DNA of 64,000 nucleotides from Sphagnum magellanicum (GCA_021904315.1 CM038913.1:1735958-1799957), one strand, 5' to 3'. Shown: positions 34,806 to 48,445, counted from the first letter of the stretch. The notes: a model not told the origin generated them from the sequence alone. Translations and numbers: made by a program.

Positions 34806-37228
34806 ATGTCTTCGCCAGCCGAGTAAGTGCAGCACATCTCTCTGTCTCTCTCTGTCTCCCTCTGTATTTTTCTCCATATGTTTCAGTTAGGTTAGAGACC
34901 AGATTTGATGCGGAAGGTTTTATTTCCTATCACCGGGACATTGATGGGTTCTTCTGGATCGAAATAGAACGTGGATCTCCTTTGGTTGCACATGAAAATT
35001 GCTTGGTTTTCTCTTTGCAATTATCTCGCACTTTGTTCTTCTGCACTTTGCTATTTGGAAATTCTATTTGGGAGGAGCTGTAATTTTGTGGTGAGGTTCC
35101 TGCTGTAATATGGTAATGGTGGCTCTGCTACTGCTTCATCAACGGATGACAATTATTGAATGTGTTACTGAGTAGATTTCTGCTGGCGGGTTTTTCTCTT
35201 GTGTTGTGTTGTTGTTTGTTTGCAGCTTTTACAACTCCTTGCCTCCAGTGAGCAAGAGTTTTGGAACACTATGTGTTCTCACAACTCTTGGGTATCAACT
35301 CGGTGTGATCAAAGCTGAATGGCTCCTTCTTGACTTTGCTTTGGTAGCAAGCAAATTCCAAGTATGATGTTTCCATCCCAAATTGTCAAGTTCTGGATTC
35401 AGGTCTTCAGGTGTCTTTCTCTCTGGGACAAGACTTAACAAAATGGCTGCTCTATTTGGTCGATGGAATTCCATCTTTGGAGTTTCTTCGGATTGTTATT
35501 ATTGTGTTGTCAGTTTTGGGATGTTTTTGAAATTGGGGAAGAGGTTATAACTATTGTTTTGTTGAAGTTGCAACCGAATGTGATGGATTTGAGGTGTTGG
35601 ACGAGGAAGATTTCCTCATTGTCCAATGTTCAATATCATTTCAGACCTCTTGAGATGTTGTTGTGCATCTTTTTTGAACCATGTGAATCTGCTGCCCTTG
35701 TTTGCAGATATGGCGGTTGTTGACCAACTTTATCTTTTTAGGACCCTTCTCTATGCAATTTGGTGTGCGGATTTTGATGATGTAAGTAAACATCAGAACC
35801 CATTTGGGAACTTTACTAAGATCGAAAGAAGGTACAAAAGATTCAAGAATCCTGGGCTGTCTGTAAGTAGTCCACAATGAAGGAAGGAGGAATCAAGTTG
35901 TTTGACCAGATGAAAGGAAAATGACATGTTGGGGTATATCTAGACAAATGCATCACATTCCTGCTTATGATTTTGCTCATTTCCATGTAGCCTGTCAAAA
36001 AGATCTGATCTCTATTTTACCACTCATGTCATGCAGACTGTGACTCTTCTAACATAGCTTTTTGTGGTTGGGAAATGGAATCAGAGCAAAGTATGGAGTA
36101 CAGTTGGAGAAGGGCCCATTTGACAAGCGCACAGCAGATTTTGTCTGGATGTTCATAGTTTCAATGGTCACACTTTTGGTATGACCTAGATCATTCATTT
36201 TTGTCTTCTGATTACCAGTACCAATGGAAACCATATCCATGTGTGAGTGCGAGAGTTCAATTTTGTCACGTTACCATGTATGGAATCGATGGCATAATTT
36301 TTAAATGTACATGGTTTTTCATGATACATGGCAGGCTATGGCACTGGCACTGCCCACAATCAGGTTCTATGTGGGCCACGCACTTGTGTTTATGCTCCTC
36401 TATGTCTGGAGCCGTGAGTTTGCAAATGCCCGTGTCAGCCTCATGGGACTTGTTACATTGCAGGTTTGGGTCCTTTTTGTTGCACTTTCTGACTTCTGTA
36501 ACTTTTCAGCACCAAGTAGTTGAATTCATTGCTTGTGCTAGGTTTCCAAAGTACTTCATCTGCATCATAGAAAAAAGGAACCAGCTTCTTATGTGAGAAA
36601 TGCAAGATGTTGTAACCAAGAGGGATTGTTTGCTAACTTGAGGACATAAATGCCAGGGCTTTTGGTTGCCTTGGGCCCTGCTTGCTGTCAACACAATGTT
36701 TGGTCACCCATTCCTGGTGGATTTACTGGGAATTGTAGTAGGACACTTCTACTACTTCCTTACTGTCTTGCATCCCCAAGCCACTGGCCACAGCTATCTA
36801 AAAACTCCTCGTTGGGTGTATCCTCTTACTGTTGTAAGGCAGGTTAAAATCTTATGTTTGTTGCTCTTCTTTGATTATCCTTTGTATGGATGCTTACAAA
36901 GTTTTTTTGCTGTTGATGTTTGCAAAACAGAAACATTTTCCATTCTATTATGCAGGTCAGAATATGCAGAATTAGTTTTAGGGTTCCTTCCTTCTGGTCA
37001 TAAACTAGTGAAACATGTCAGGGAGATGGATGTGGGTGTTGAGTGTGCATTGCCTGTTTGAGGGCTAGTACTTGTTGCAGTGGCAGTAAGCTTTTCCTTG
37101 ACAGATTCCATTTCAGACATCAGCTGGTTGCCCGATGGCCTAGGCCTCAAGCGCCCTCAACTCAAACAACTGTGTCTGCTGGTGCTAGGACTGCTTTTTC
37201 TGGTCGGAGTTACAGACTCAATCAGTAG
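34806..37228 (+). CDS. Derlin-1-like ER membrane protein
   Basis: Seven exons: 34806-34822, 35226-35361, 35708-35781, 36085-36178, 36335-36463, 36657-36833 and about 37124-37228, giving about 243 aa. Derlins are inactive rhomboid-fold proteins of the ER membrane that retrotranslocate misfolded proteins to the proteasome with p97/Cdc48. Visible features are SFGTLCVLTTLGYQLGV (TM1), the WR motif at residues 53-54 (IWRLLTNFIFLGPFS), KGPFDKRTADFVWMF, LLYVWSREFANARVSLMGL, the GxxxG of the last membrane segment (GIVVGHFYYFLTVLHP) and the cytosolic tail FSGRSYRLNQ, typical of plant derlin-1 proteins. All junctions to exon 6 are phase-consistent. The exon 6/7 junction is uncertain: a GTAAGG donor at 36834 with the acceptor at 37123 keeps phase but inserts a few residues after RWV. 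Confidence 0.95.
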
Positions 37229-40200
37229 GACACACTGGTAAAGATTGATTTGACAATAGGTTTACAGGTTCCAGCAGAGATTGGGCTACCATGTGCTCTG
37301 GTTTTTCAAGGAGAAAATCATGTGGGATGATGCCAAAAGACAGTCAACTTCTTGATTTCTTAGAGATGATGTCCAGTTTGCAAGAAAGCCAGAAGTTTCA
37401 AAAACTTCTCTGAAAGCCATTCTATTCAGGCTGGTTTATCAAGGCCCTTTTCTTCTAAGTCACCTCAGGACTAGATAGAGTGATGAATTAACATAATGTT
37501 CTGGGCATAAGAGTGTTTAGGGAACTGCCTTGTAGTTTAGGAATTCAAGAAATTTGTAGAAAGTGGTATTGCATCCTTTTTTTGGGGTACACCTGTATAG
37601 ACGCTGACAGTCTTTCATTTCAGCCCAACAGAACAGCTAGACCTTAGAACCTGTCATGAGCAACTGAAGAATAAGGCATGTAGACATCCAATTCTATTTC
37701 TTGGATACAGATCACAGTTTTTCTCCAGAGAGGGAATGATCATGCTGGATTTCCAGTTGTGCAGGAAATGAAGAAGTTGGTCAGGCTTTTTTTTCTGCTA
37801 CATATTACACATTGGACAACAGTGTTGGCATTATTCTCTTCATTCATTATTTTCTCTTTTCCCCCATGTTCCCTCCTCTTGCTTTTAAAACAGTGTTTTC
37901 TTTATCTCCTTGTGGTTCTATTTGTCTTTAGCATTTGCAAAGCTTTTCTTCTCCACACTGTAAGTATGATCTCCTTTCAGAACTGGGCTTTGTGAGTATG
38001 TCCAGAGGGCTGAAAGGTTTGTCTTTAAAATCATAGGTATTGACTATTGACTCCTTTTGGAAGTGAGTTCTATGATCCTCTGCAGTGCTATTATCTTGGG
38101 AGGGTATCCCATCTCAAGACTCTCTTCTCACAACTATATGTGCACTAGGGTGGACTCACATTCAAATCTGTATTAATTTGTCTTCTCAACACTGGATCTG
38201 GCATGACTGAAGCACTCCTTCTCCACACTCTAGGTGCTGTCTCCTTTCCAAAATGTGCTCTACAGATATGTTTGGTGTTGCTTTTCTTTCAATGATCAAA
38301 AGTCTGTTCTCTGTATGTGTGTATGCTGCTGTTGTTATCTTTTGATGTCAGCATCATTCAATTAGTCAAAGGTACTTGTTGATGCAAAACCCTCTTTGGT
38401 AGGCCTTCATTTGCCTTAGCCCAGTTCACAACATTGTGATTTGCAATGGCATGCTTCCTTCGCATTCATCCACAACCATTTAGGTCTTCCTTCCTTGATC
38501 TTGTTAGCATTTTAAATTTTAGCTTCCCAACTTAGAATAGCAGGTCTTTTCATGCAACCTCTCATATATGTGTTGTGTGGTCCCCATTTGCCTTACTTCA
38601 TTCCCCAGCTCTATTGGAAATTGAGCCCAAGTTTTGGGTGCCCCAATTAGATGAATTCATTCACATCATCTTTGATTTGAAAGTATTTGTTTTAAAAATG
38701 TAAACATGCAAATTTGTTTCTAAGGATGAATGATCTCCAAGTAGCTTTCGCGATTTTAACTTGTTGATCTACACAATATAGTTACAGAATAGAGTTATCT
38801 GGAAAGTTGGCGGATCTGGGGGTGAGAACTAACCCTTTGGGCAAAATGCCAAAATGGAGCTTGAGATTAATATCTGAGGCTTCAAAAAGATCATAAACAT
38901 TTCATGGAGAGTACAACTCCTGGGACCACCAATTTTCCTGGGTGCAGGAGTTTTAGCCTAAGTTTCAGATTTCACTGTTGTGCCTTCCCTATTGCTAATA
39001 AACTAATTGTAGAATCTTTCAAATCCTAAGCAGAATCAATGACATCTTTTTATTTCAAGAATCTTACAGGAGTTGCTTATTTAAACCCTAGAAGAAAATA
39101 AAGGCTCTCGGTCATTTGGATTCTCATGCATAGAGAACAGGATGTGAGGGTAGAAAAACTCGCAATCTTTGGCTTCCCACCTGTAGCTGGCCAAGAATCT
39201 AGTTCAAACATCCAAGGACAAGAAACAAAATTCAATTGCACACAATTCCTTTGGGGGCTAAGAAACAATATCTTCCCAAAACTATATTAATTCAATCTAT
39301 ACCATGAAAAAAAAAGTTTAAGATGGCTCCAGATTTTGACAATTTTTTGTCCCACTAAGAGGGTGTTCAAATACATGGAATTTATACATTTGGAGTCTGT
39401 AAGATACCTAAAACAATAACATTGAAGACATACCTAATACATCCACACTGTGTATCATAAGGTGTGGAGTTGAAAGCACATGGTGGGCCTCTCTGTAGCA
39501 ACCCACCAATGCATCATTCACTAGAATGGAGGATCTAAAGATAATATGCACGCAAGATTAGTTGATGCAAATGTTAAAAGAACCTTAGTGTGTGATTCTC
39601 CGTTAGAGTGAAAAGTCCTCAATCAAGAACAAAGAGGCCCACAAAAGCAAGCTTTTGGAACTGATAAACCCTACAATCTCATAATTGATAAACCCCACAA
39701 TCTCAGATGAGTTGCTAAGGTATTTCAAATCAGAAATGTACATATCACTGTAATTGCAAAAAAAAATCCAGAAAGAGATGCAAGGTCACCAAAAACTGGG
39801 GAACCCAAAACAAGTATTTGAAAAATGAGCAGTATTAACTTTGCAAGTGTCACTCACAACATGTAAGACCATCACATTTATCATGCAGGACAGTTACTTG
39901 CTGCCATTACTCCCCACTGATTTCATCAGCCCCCGATCATGGGTGTGGATAAGCATATGACCAATCTACTCAAAACTCAGGGAAAATGATTACAAAAAAA
40001 TTGCATCACAAATGTTTGCCACATTTTTTTCAACAACAGGAAAACTCAACCATGATGTCAATAGACACTCAAAAGGCATAGTGAGAATACATACATAATC
40101 GAATCTTCACATCTTTCAATGACAAGATGTCGTTGGTCTCCTTCACCCACTGACTCATGCACCAATATGTAGATCCTCATCCAGCTCATAAGGGGCATAA

Positions 40201-40319
40201 AAAACCAAAGCAATCAACATACATCAAATCCCACACTGTTTAGCAAATTCAAGCAGGGTATAGAACTAGGAGGGAATATAGTTGTTAAAGATAGAGCAAG
40301 AAAAAGAGAGAGAGAAACA

Positions 40320-40366
<47 letters not shown>

Positions 40367-42280
40367 GAAACAGTTAACCAAGTGATGCAAAAGCATTCGT
40401 TCATAAAACATAGGCTCCAATACAAGTGAAAGCTCCCCTTTGCACCATTGGAAAAGCCTAGCTTAGAATCCTCAATGGAATTGTAGATGGGATATGGGTT
40501 GACAAAGAGACTAAAAAACATGTGTTTTCCACCCTTCACTCAAGTCTTCACCTATTTCCACATGTTCTAACTTTCCATCGTCATATTTCAAGCTCAATCA
40601 TTCAAGCCAAGCAACAAGCATTTTCCCACTGCAAAGCTATAACTACTAATCTAAAACCATTGTTAGTGGAAAAGAGAGTCAGTCTGTTTTTTTTTCTTTA
40701 ACCTTGTGATGTGCATTCAAAGCCACGATCCCTTAAAGGAGGTTGAGAAAGACATTTCAAACTACAGTGTAAGAAACTTCGTTGAACTTATATTGTAATG
40801 TTGAATCATGACCAAGCTAATCACAAAGATCATCACAAAGATGATGGGTCAAATGGGATCTTCACATTTGTTGTGAGATTGCCAATTGTTCAACCAATCA
40901 ATATTTATCATCTCCTTCAAGAGCTTTGATCCAAAGCCATTAAATGTCTTCAAACCTCAAGTGTTAGATATTTACCATATTATAGAAGATGTGTACACAA
41001 GTGATTGTGAGATGATCATGGTGCATGATTTAGTTCACAGATGAATCCACTTCTAGACAATTGATGTTCATTCACAATTACCAATTGCAAGCAAGAAATG
41101 CATCTATCTCGTAGGATCAACTTTGAACCAGTATTTCAAAGTGAAAAAACATAGTGTTTGTGTGAAACAAAAATTGCCCTTTCCTTGCTAAATGTATGGA
41201 AATGTGCATGAAAGAGATTCTTAATTGCATCCAAAACCAAAATCATAAAAGTCATGATGCAAATGAAGCAAAGCGGTTGAGGGTTGTAAGACAATGATAT
41301 AACATTCACAATCTTTATGAATGGCAAATGATAATGAAACTTTTCCCATAATTTTGAAATAGCCCAACACCACAACAACATTAGCAATTGTGTGCAAGAA
41401 GATACAAAGGCACAACAATTGATTGTGACAGACCTAGCCCTCACTTCCTCCCACACTTTGCTTTATCCAAAAGACCCAACTTTGATCCTAGCCCATCCCT
41501 TCATACTCCTAAATCTTCCAAAATTGCAAAAGTTGAATTGCAAATAAAGTACATTATGAATGGTATAAACAAACATGTATAGCACTTAGAATCACTTGTG
41601 AATGGAATTCTAATAATGAAACTTGTTTTGCAAAATTCAATAGTTTTGTCACAACAGTCTATTGCAAGAACACATTGTTGTTATGACCATGGTAAATACA
41701 TTAACTTCCACACAGATGATGAGATGGAATCCTAAGCTTAGGCTCTTCAATGCAATATTTTGCTCAGCACACAACCTTTCCACAATGAGATAAAACATTG
41801 TGGAAGGCAATTGTGTAACATCTCATCCACCTTTTAAAGTATTGAAAAGTGGCTTTGAGGGGTCCAACACACTCTCTACTTGGAACAATTTGTTTATGAA
41901 AAATAGGATGATGGATTTGTAAACAACTTGAGTTTTTGATGGAAGAAAGGCAAAAAATTGGATTACAAATCAACTTTGAAATATAAAAAAGAATATTAAA
42001 AAATGGGACTCTACTTTATAAACTTCTTCCTCTGATTTGTTCTCTTACTGAAACCCTATTGTTGCAACTCATCCATTTAAAAATTACCATGAATACTTTC
42101 CTGGTCCTTTTTTGTTCGGATAGGTATGTAAAAGAAGCATGGGGTCGGGGGGGAAACAATGGGAAACAATAAATAGGGAATCATCTTTGCAAATAAACAA
42201 ATGTCATGAATTCCTCTTCCTTACGGTCTATTGGTTTCTAACAAACCTCCAACTTTTGTTTAAATAAATCAAAAATATTT
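37229..42280. other. Spacer, no gene seen
   Basis: The 3' untranslated part of the derlin transcript probably extends some hundreds of bases. Beyond that I find no conserved frame. The tract from 38000 to 42000 is moderately AT-rich with an (AC)n microsatellite at 40323-40364 that creates Val/Cys-repeat frames on the minus strand. Confidence 0.55.
40323..40364. repeat. (AC)n microsatellite, 21 units
   Basis: Uninterrupted AC dinucleotides preceded by an AG-rich stretch. Confidence 0.95.
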
Positions 42281-42287
42281 GAAAAAT

Positions 42288-43160
42288 ATTTCAATCTTGA
42301 CGAGCTTTTTTAGTGTCGCAACCCTAATTGTGGGCTCGCGACCAAAGCAAGGGCTTGCGAAGGTGCAGGCCAAAAGTGAACCTGGGAATCACATTTCATG
42401 CTCCCAGGAGTGCAAGAGAGTGCGAGGGAATGAACCCCCACACTCCCAAATGAACTCCCACTTCAGGAATTGGAGTCCCGATGGACTCCCGAATTTTCAA
42501 AGGGCGATTGCAGGGATCAAAACTCATTGGATTCAAAATTTCCTTATATCATGGGAAAGCTCTTAGAACTTAGATGTCTAAAATGGGTTTACATAACCCA
42601 TTTGGATACTTAAAACATAAGTTATGGCCAAAAGAAGGGCCAGGAGTCAAATTGCCAATTGACTCCTGACCATTAACAGTCGAGAATCGCCCGGATTTCC
42701 TTGCGTGTAGGTGGCATGCCCCATATCGTTGGAAACCTCTTAACAAGGGCTACAACTTTGCTTCAGACCTCATCTCAATCGGTAGTTTACACACAAAGTT
42801 ATGGGCCTCCAAAATTGTGGAAGTCCTAATTTCGAAAATTTTGGGACTCCCATTTGGGAGTCCTAGGACAAAATGCCATTTGGGTGCTAGCCCCGTGACT
42901 AGGCACAAAGTATACTATAAGGGGGAAGGTGGCGGCTTCCCCCAAGTTCGGGCCATGGTGAGTCTTATGAGTCCATGTTTGCCTGTGGCTTATCCGTGCA
43001 CCAAAAGTGTTCCATCTATGCACTAACCAACTTGTTGTTTGGTTTATGCAGGTTCACGTGAATAATTGAGTTGTTTGTCAATATTCCTAGTCCCCATCCC
43101 AGAGCTCCAACACGCCCCTCTACCCCCGAAGTGCTGCAAACCATGGAGCGTGCCCCAACT
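42288..43160. other. GC-richer block of unknown nature
   Basis: This block is clearly richer in G and C than the DNA on either side, with sharp edges. The phrase gactccc/gggagtc recurs, and there is a perfect 20-bp inverted repeat GGACTCCCATTTGGGAGTCC at about 42845. Frames at 42279-42566 and 42817-43026 match no family I know. It may be a non-coding transposon insertion such as part of an LTR element; no terminal repeats were found. Confidence 0.4.
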
Positions 43161-46100
43161 CCTTACTCTTCCATTGTTTTCACCTTAGATTTACATTTGA
43201 GTATGTCAAGGAGGCTGGGAGCGCGTCATTCTGGGATGTGATTGTGATGTGCACAAAAAACAATTGCGATTGTTGCTACCTTACATAAGTTCCACATGAA
43301 ACACAACAAACTTGCCTTTATACCTTTCCAAAATTGGATAATTTTTGCCTTTGATGATGAGAGAAGAAAGGTGTGCAAGTGATGGTTTGTTGCTAGAAGG
43401 GAAGGAAAAGAAACCCTCGAATCTTTTACAAAGATTAGGGTTTGATCATTTTGAAAAAATAAAACCTTTTTAATGACTATAACAATTTTTTTGTTTCAAA
43501 ATTGTTTTTTTTTTGTTATAATCTTTAAGAAATTCAAGGACATTTTGAAAAAAATGAAAATCAAATGATGCATCTTTTGACATGTAATTAAATCCAAATG
43601 TGTCTTTTCAAAAATTAAGGCGCACAAATATACGAAACTTGAAATCAGAAATCATATACTCTAGATGAATCTAGAAAAGAACTATCAAAAAAGGTTGCAT
43701 TAAGTATAATTTTAAATATAATTATAACATTTGTTAACTTTGTGAATACAATCTTCATGGATGAAACATGGGTTTGGGGTGAAACAATGACCAAAGGCTT
43801 AAATGTTTTACAAATAATTCTAATCCTTTTTTTATCATTTATTATTTATCCTCCTTTCCCTTTTTGAATTTCAAATCTTTACATTTTGATATAACATTTG
43901 ACTTTTGTCTCTCCTAATTTTTCTAACATTTTTTTAATTTAAATTTTCTAATAATTCATAAAGGATTTCACCTTAACACTAGGCTTTTCTCCCCATCTTT
44001 TTAGGCATCATTAATGTTATTTTAATCATTACAAATAATGCAACAATAGACTTCAGGAATCAAAGGTCTTCATAATCTCATCATTACTTTTAGGATTTTG
44101 TTTAACCAACATCTTTTTTTTTTGGAAGTTTGATATGATTCAAAAAAACATTAACACCTTCCTTTTTGAATTACCGATTGAAAGTAATACCTTTCTTTTC
44201 ACCAATTTTCCTAACCAATTGTAAATAGTTTAATCATTTTTAGAATTTAATTTTAAAACTTTTGCATGGTCACATTTTTTCTAGTAATCTTTCTACTAGT
44301 GTGTAATGTTCATTGAACTTGTATTATTTCATGTTTAGATTCAAGCATGAGAGCTCGGTTCATAACTTTAACATGCATACTCCATGTTTCATCAATGTGT
44401 TTGCAATTTTTTCAATTTGAATTACACTAAGGCTCCACCATCATGTATTAGAATGTATCCAATGCATTAATCCACCTCTTAAAATGTTTCCATACCTAGT
44501 AATGAATTCATGTGAACACATGTAGGTTGTGATGCATTTATATTTGTTATGCAAGAAGTCAACTTCCATGCAACATGCAATAATTAAATGTGTTTTTTTA
44601 AAATAGACCAACTAATACCTTAACCAAGTCACAAGTAACATAAGTGTAAAACACAAAAGCCCAAAAATAGGTTAAATGATGCAAACAAACACGAAAAGGT
44701 GAATTTTCACCCAAGAACTAAGTAACACAAAGTGTGAACACACAAGCATAAAAAGAACAAGCAACTTGTCACATACCATAATACCTTGGTAGCTTTGACA
44801 CATGTATGTAGAATAACTAATTAATTTTGAAATTTTCATTTTCACAATTAGAATATTCTTGAAGATTTGAAATCTTTCTTCATTTTTTTTTGTTATTTGA
44901 AAAAACAAAAGAAGAAAATTTTCATATTTCAAATAGTGTCTAAGTTGCCATCATAGTAACCAACGTTTTTTTTTGGCAAAATTTAGCACTATGGCAACAA
45001 AAAAAACCCAATGTGAATTGCACAACTGTAATGTTTATTTCATCTCTAATAGGTGCCCACATCAATCCCTAAATAATGGTCATAAACAATTGTTGAATCC
45101 CCTAAAGATGGACAACAAAATTCAATGTTACTTTATACTTTGTGCTATTGTTTAAGACAAAACTTCACCCCCACACAAGCCTGTTAATTCTTATGAATAT
45201 TCACATTTGAATCATGGACCATAAGGGTACGAGGTCTCACACTTTGCTAGTTCATCAATAATTGTGTGTGGAGACTTCATGCTCTCAAGTAATATTCCAA
45301 TCCAAGAGCAAAAGCTCGAAGTGAGGCCAAACTTCACTCTTAAACATGTCTCTTTTGTTTGCTAGATGTGCACTTTGAAGCTTTTTTCATAAGGGAGCAA
45401 TGTTGAAAAGGTGACAACCTTTTTTTGTATCAACTCTAATATCAACTCATCTCTTCTAGTTTGAAATATATGGGTTGAATTTAGATAGATTATGAATTTA
45501 TACTCTTTTAAACTTCTAAAATCTCTTGAAAAAAATTGAAGACATATAAGGGTGGATTTCTACCTATGTAATTAAATAATGCATAAAAGTTTTGTAAATA
45601 TTCATTTTAATATTGACATGGTTGAAATCACAAAAGCATTACATCCAAGAAAATAATATTAATGAAAAATTACCACCTTTAATATTAATTTTTTCATTTA
45701 ATTTTGTCTTGTGTATGTTCTATTTGTACAAACTAGAGGACATAAAGAACTTCTGATTTTTTTCCAATGTATTTTGGGTTTCATTACCCACCCAAAGATC
45801 TAAAGAATAACTTCCAAAAATGGAAGATACCTCGCAACCTATACAAATATCTTCCGACCACCAATAGGTTAACCAAGGATCTATCAGCCCCCCAAAGCAA
45901 AATTTGAATATTTCATCTTTACACCATCTTTTTCATTTTAATTTTTTTCCCATATTTTTTATTTATCTTTTTTTTGTTTCCTTTTTCTCATTTCCATTTA
46001 TTCAATTTTTCTTTTTTTAATGGATATTCCTTAAATATTTTCTCAAATCTGCATGTGCATGATAAAATTTAATTTTAAAAAATTCTTTCAAAAATAAGGA

Positions 46101-46320
46101 AAATTTTCTAGAAACAAAGGAACAAGCAAGCAAAGAAAGACAGGTAGTGTCGAAAGCAAAAAACAAAAACAAAGAAGTCTTGAGTGATGAAAGGAAAAAA
46201 GAAGGACAAATAACATTAGAATGACGCTATTGCAGCTTTATATGCATACATAATGAAGGAGAAAAAAAATGTAAAAAAGAAACAAAGAGTCCAAAGAAAA
46301 GTTTAAAAAATCTGAAGTTC
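43161..46320. other. AT-rich spacer, no gene seen
   Basis: Poly-T runs and AT-rich sequence; no coding or RNA gene is supported. Confidence 0.55.
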
Positions 46321-46329
46321 TTTACAAAT

Positions 46330-47580
46330 CCTTGCACTGGTGGTGCAGGTGTGGATGAAGCGAAAGCAAAAATGTCGATTTGAATAATGCAAACATTGGT
46401 GAAAATTCAATGCCCCAAAAACTTAAGGGTTCCTTCGCAAGGTTCATCCATAGAGGGTGAGTCGAGGCCTAAGATCAGGCTGAAAGGCATAGTCAATGGA
46501 CAACGGGTGAATATTCTTGTATGATCCCCAGGGATGAAGGAGGCTAGGTTAGCTGAGAGATGGTTATCGATTCAAGGATGCAAGGTTATACAAAAAGTCA
46601 TGGAGTCCTTATTTCTAAGGATGGAACGCCAATTTTGAATGAGCCCAAGGATCACAAATTCTGCAATATTGTAGCTTGGTATTTGGTGTGATGAAAGCTC
46701 CCATCTCCCTCTCCAACATTCTGCATGTTACCAACACCTTTCACAAATCGAGGTACATATCAAATTGTGTTGTTATACAGATATGTACTCTTGAGCTTTT
46801 CTCTTTTCTCCGGGACAACAAACATGATCCTCATCTCTAATTGCACAAAATTGTTGGGTGGATATGCAATGGATATGTCCACTAAGAAAAACCTTACATC
46901 AATTGGGTGGATATGTGATGCCATCACGCGATGCAATCGCTGAACCTCGGCTTTATGCACACACTCTGTGATTACATAACTCCATGAACGATGAACCTCC
47001 TCCTCTCGCAAGATCTCTGCACAGCAATATATTCCTGTGATAAAGCACAAATGCTGCTGATGTTGCAGATTTTGGGGATGATATACACTGCAGGGACCCA
47101 ATTAGGACCCAGTTTTCTTTCTTGCTGTTGTTGTAGCTGACCTCATACCTGAAAGCCAATGCTTCAAACCGCACCCAATGTCACTTTGTTTCTCAATCAA
47201 GCAATTCAATGTGATCACGCACAGATGCTGACTCATGTTGCAGAGTTTTGGAATGATACTGCCGTGTTTGTCCACCCAGATTCCTCCAAAATCCAATTGA
47301 TCAAGCTACAGATGTCGCTGATGTTGCAGATTTTCAAAAGGATGTTGTTGCAGGGTTCTTCCACCTTTGCACCTCCATTTCTTTGTTTCTGTTGTTGCAG
47401 GGGTTCTCATACCTGAAAGCCTTGGGTGCTTCAACCATCCATACGACCACTTTGTTTCTTTCTCAAGCAATGATCCATGGAAATATTTGTTGTACAAAAT
47501 CTTCTCTGGGTTGGTTGCTGCATGAGATTGCACCAGACAGACAGATTCTTCAAGCTTGAGCTTTGGAATTGTCCTAAACC
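46330..47580. repeat. Region with an internal duplication of about 265 bp
   Basis: The words GCTGATGTTGCAGATTTT (about 47050 and 47318, with a third diverged form near 47226), CTCATACCTGAAAGCC (about 47142 and 47405) and CTTTGTTTCT...CAAGCAATG recur with an offset of roughly 263-268 bp. The minus-strand frame 47101-46760 (113 codons) is the longest here but shows no known domain. The block may be a decayed gene or an upstream exon region. Confidence 0.45.
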
Positions 47581-47598
47581 CTAAGGAAAGAAGAAAGA

Positions 47599-47634
<36 letters not shown>
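47599..47634. repeat. (GT)n(GA)n compound microsatellite
   Basis: Six GT units pass directly into twelve GA units. AAACCCTAA, a telo-box-type word, lies just upstream near 47575. Confidence 0.85.
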
Positions 47635-47691
47635 ATGAAAAAACAAAGAAAGACTATAACTGCTCAACAAATTTAAGATTTATCCATATTT

Positions 47692-47770
47692 TGGCGACAT
47701 GTTGGAACCTATTGTTTAAATATGGCGAATTCAGACTTTTTTGTCCTCATAATGTGGCGACATTTTGCAA
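47692..47770 (+). repeat. GGCGAC dispersed repeat, best-preserved copy
   Basis: TTGGCGACATGTTGGAACCT then ATTGTTTAAATATGGCGA, then CTTTTTTGTCCTCATAATGTGGCGACATTT. The same order occurs at 18008-18070, 18545-18645 and 19174-19245 with GGCGAC often decayed to GGTGAC or GGCAAC, as C-to-T change at CG would give. Confidence 0.55.
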
Positions 47771-48016
47771 CATGTATGTGTTTTCTTTTTTTTGTGTCTG
47801 GGGGCGAAATTTCGCAACTTTGTAAAAAAAAAAATCAGAAAATGAGCAAAACCCATGAAAATTTTGTGATTCTTAGGGATTTCTTTCGCCATTTTTGGAA
47901 ATAATGTGGCGACTTCCTTGTGCACACAAGCTTTCTCCTTTCTGCATCCTAAGATCTCCACTCCCTTGCATGAATGCCCAACAACAAATTCATGATTCAC
48001 GTCAGTTCCAATCTCC

Positions 48017-48255
48017 CAGCATTCCATTCTTCATGCAAAAGCATTAGTGATTTCCTCCCAGCATTCCATTCTTTAAGCAAAAGCATTGGTGAGTTTCTCC
48101 TGCCATTCCATTCTTCAAGCATTTTCCTCAGACTAACTTCCCATTTTTTCTTTTCAATGATGTCAACATGGCATGTTGATTCTTCACCAAGAGTGTTGTA
48201 CATGTCAAGATGGCGTGTTGATTCTTCATCAAGAGTGTTGTACATGCAGGATCTT
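48017..48255. repeat. Two adjacent minisatellites with 42-bp period
   Basis: CAGCATTCCATTCTT units start at 48017 and 48059 with a third degenerate unit near 48101. A different unit, TGTTGATTCTTCAYCAAGAG followed by TGTTGTACATG, starts at 48174 and 48216. Both arrays have a 42-bp step and lie just upstream of the kinase gene start. Confidence 0.65.
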
Positions 48256-48445
48256 GTCATACACACACACACACACTGCAATTCTTTATACAATTGCAGC
48301 AAGCAATTGTGTTCTCTGCAAAGATGCAGCAGCACTAATGAATGGCATTATTGTCTGTCTGTCTGTCTGTCTGACAGTGCAGGAGGAAGAAGAAGAAAAA
48401 GTTTGAGATAGAATAATACCTAGTGGAGCTTGAGACAGAGCAATA

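Noticed and set aside
40214..40539. Minus-strand frames with long Cys-Val repeats
   Set aside because: They are translations of the (AC)n microsatellite at 40323-40364.
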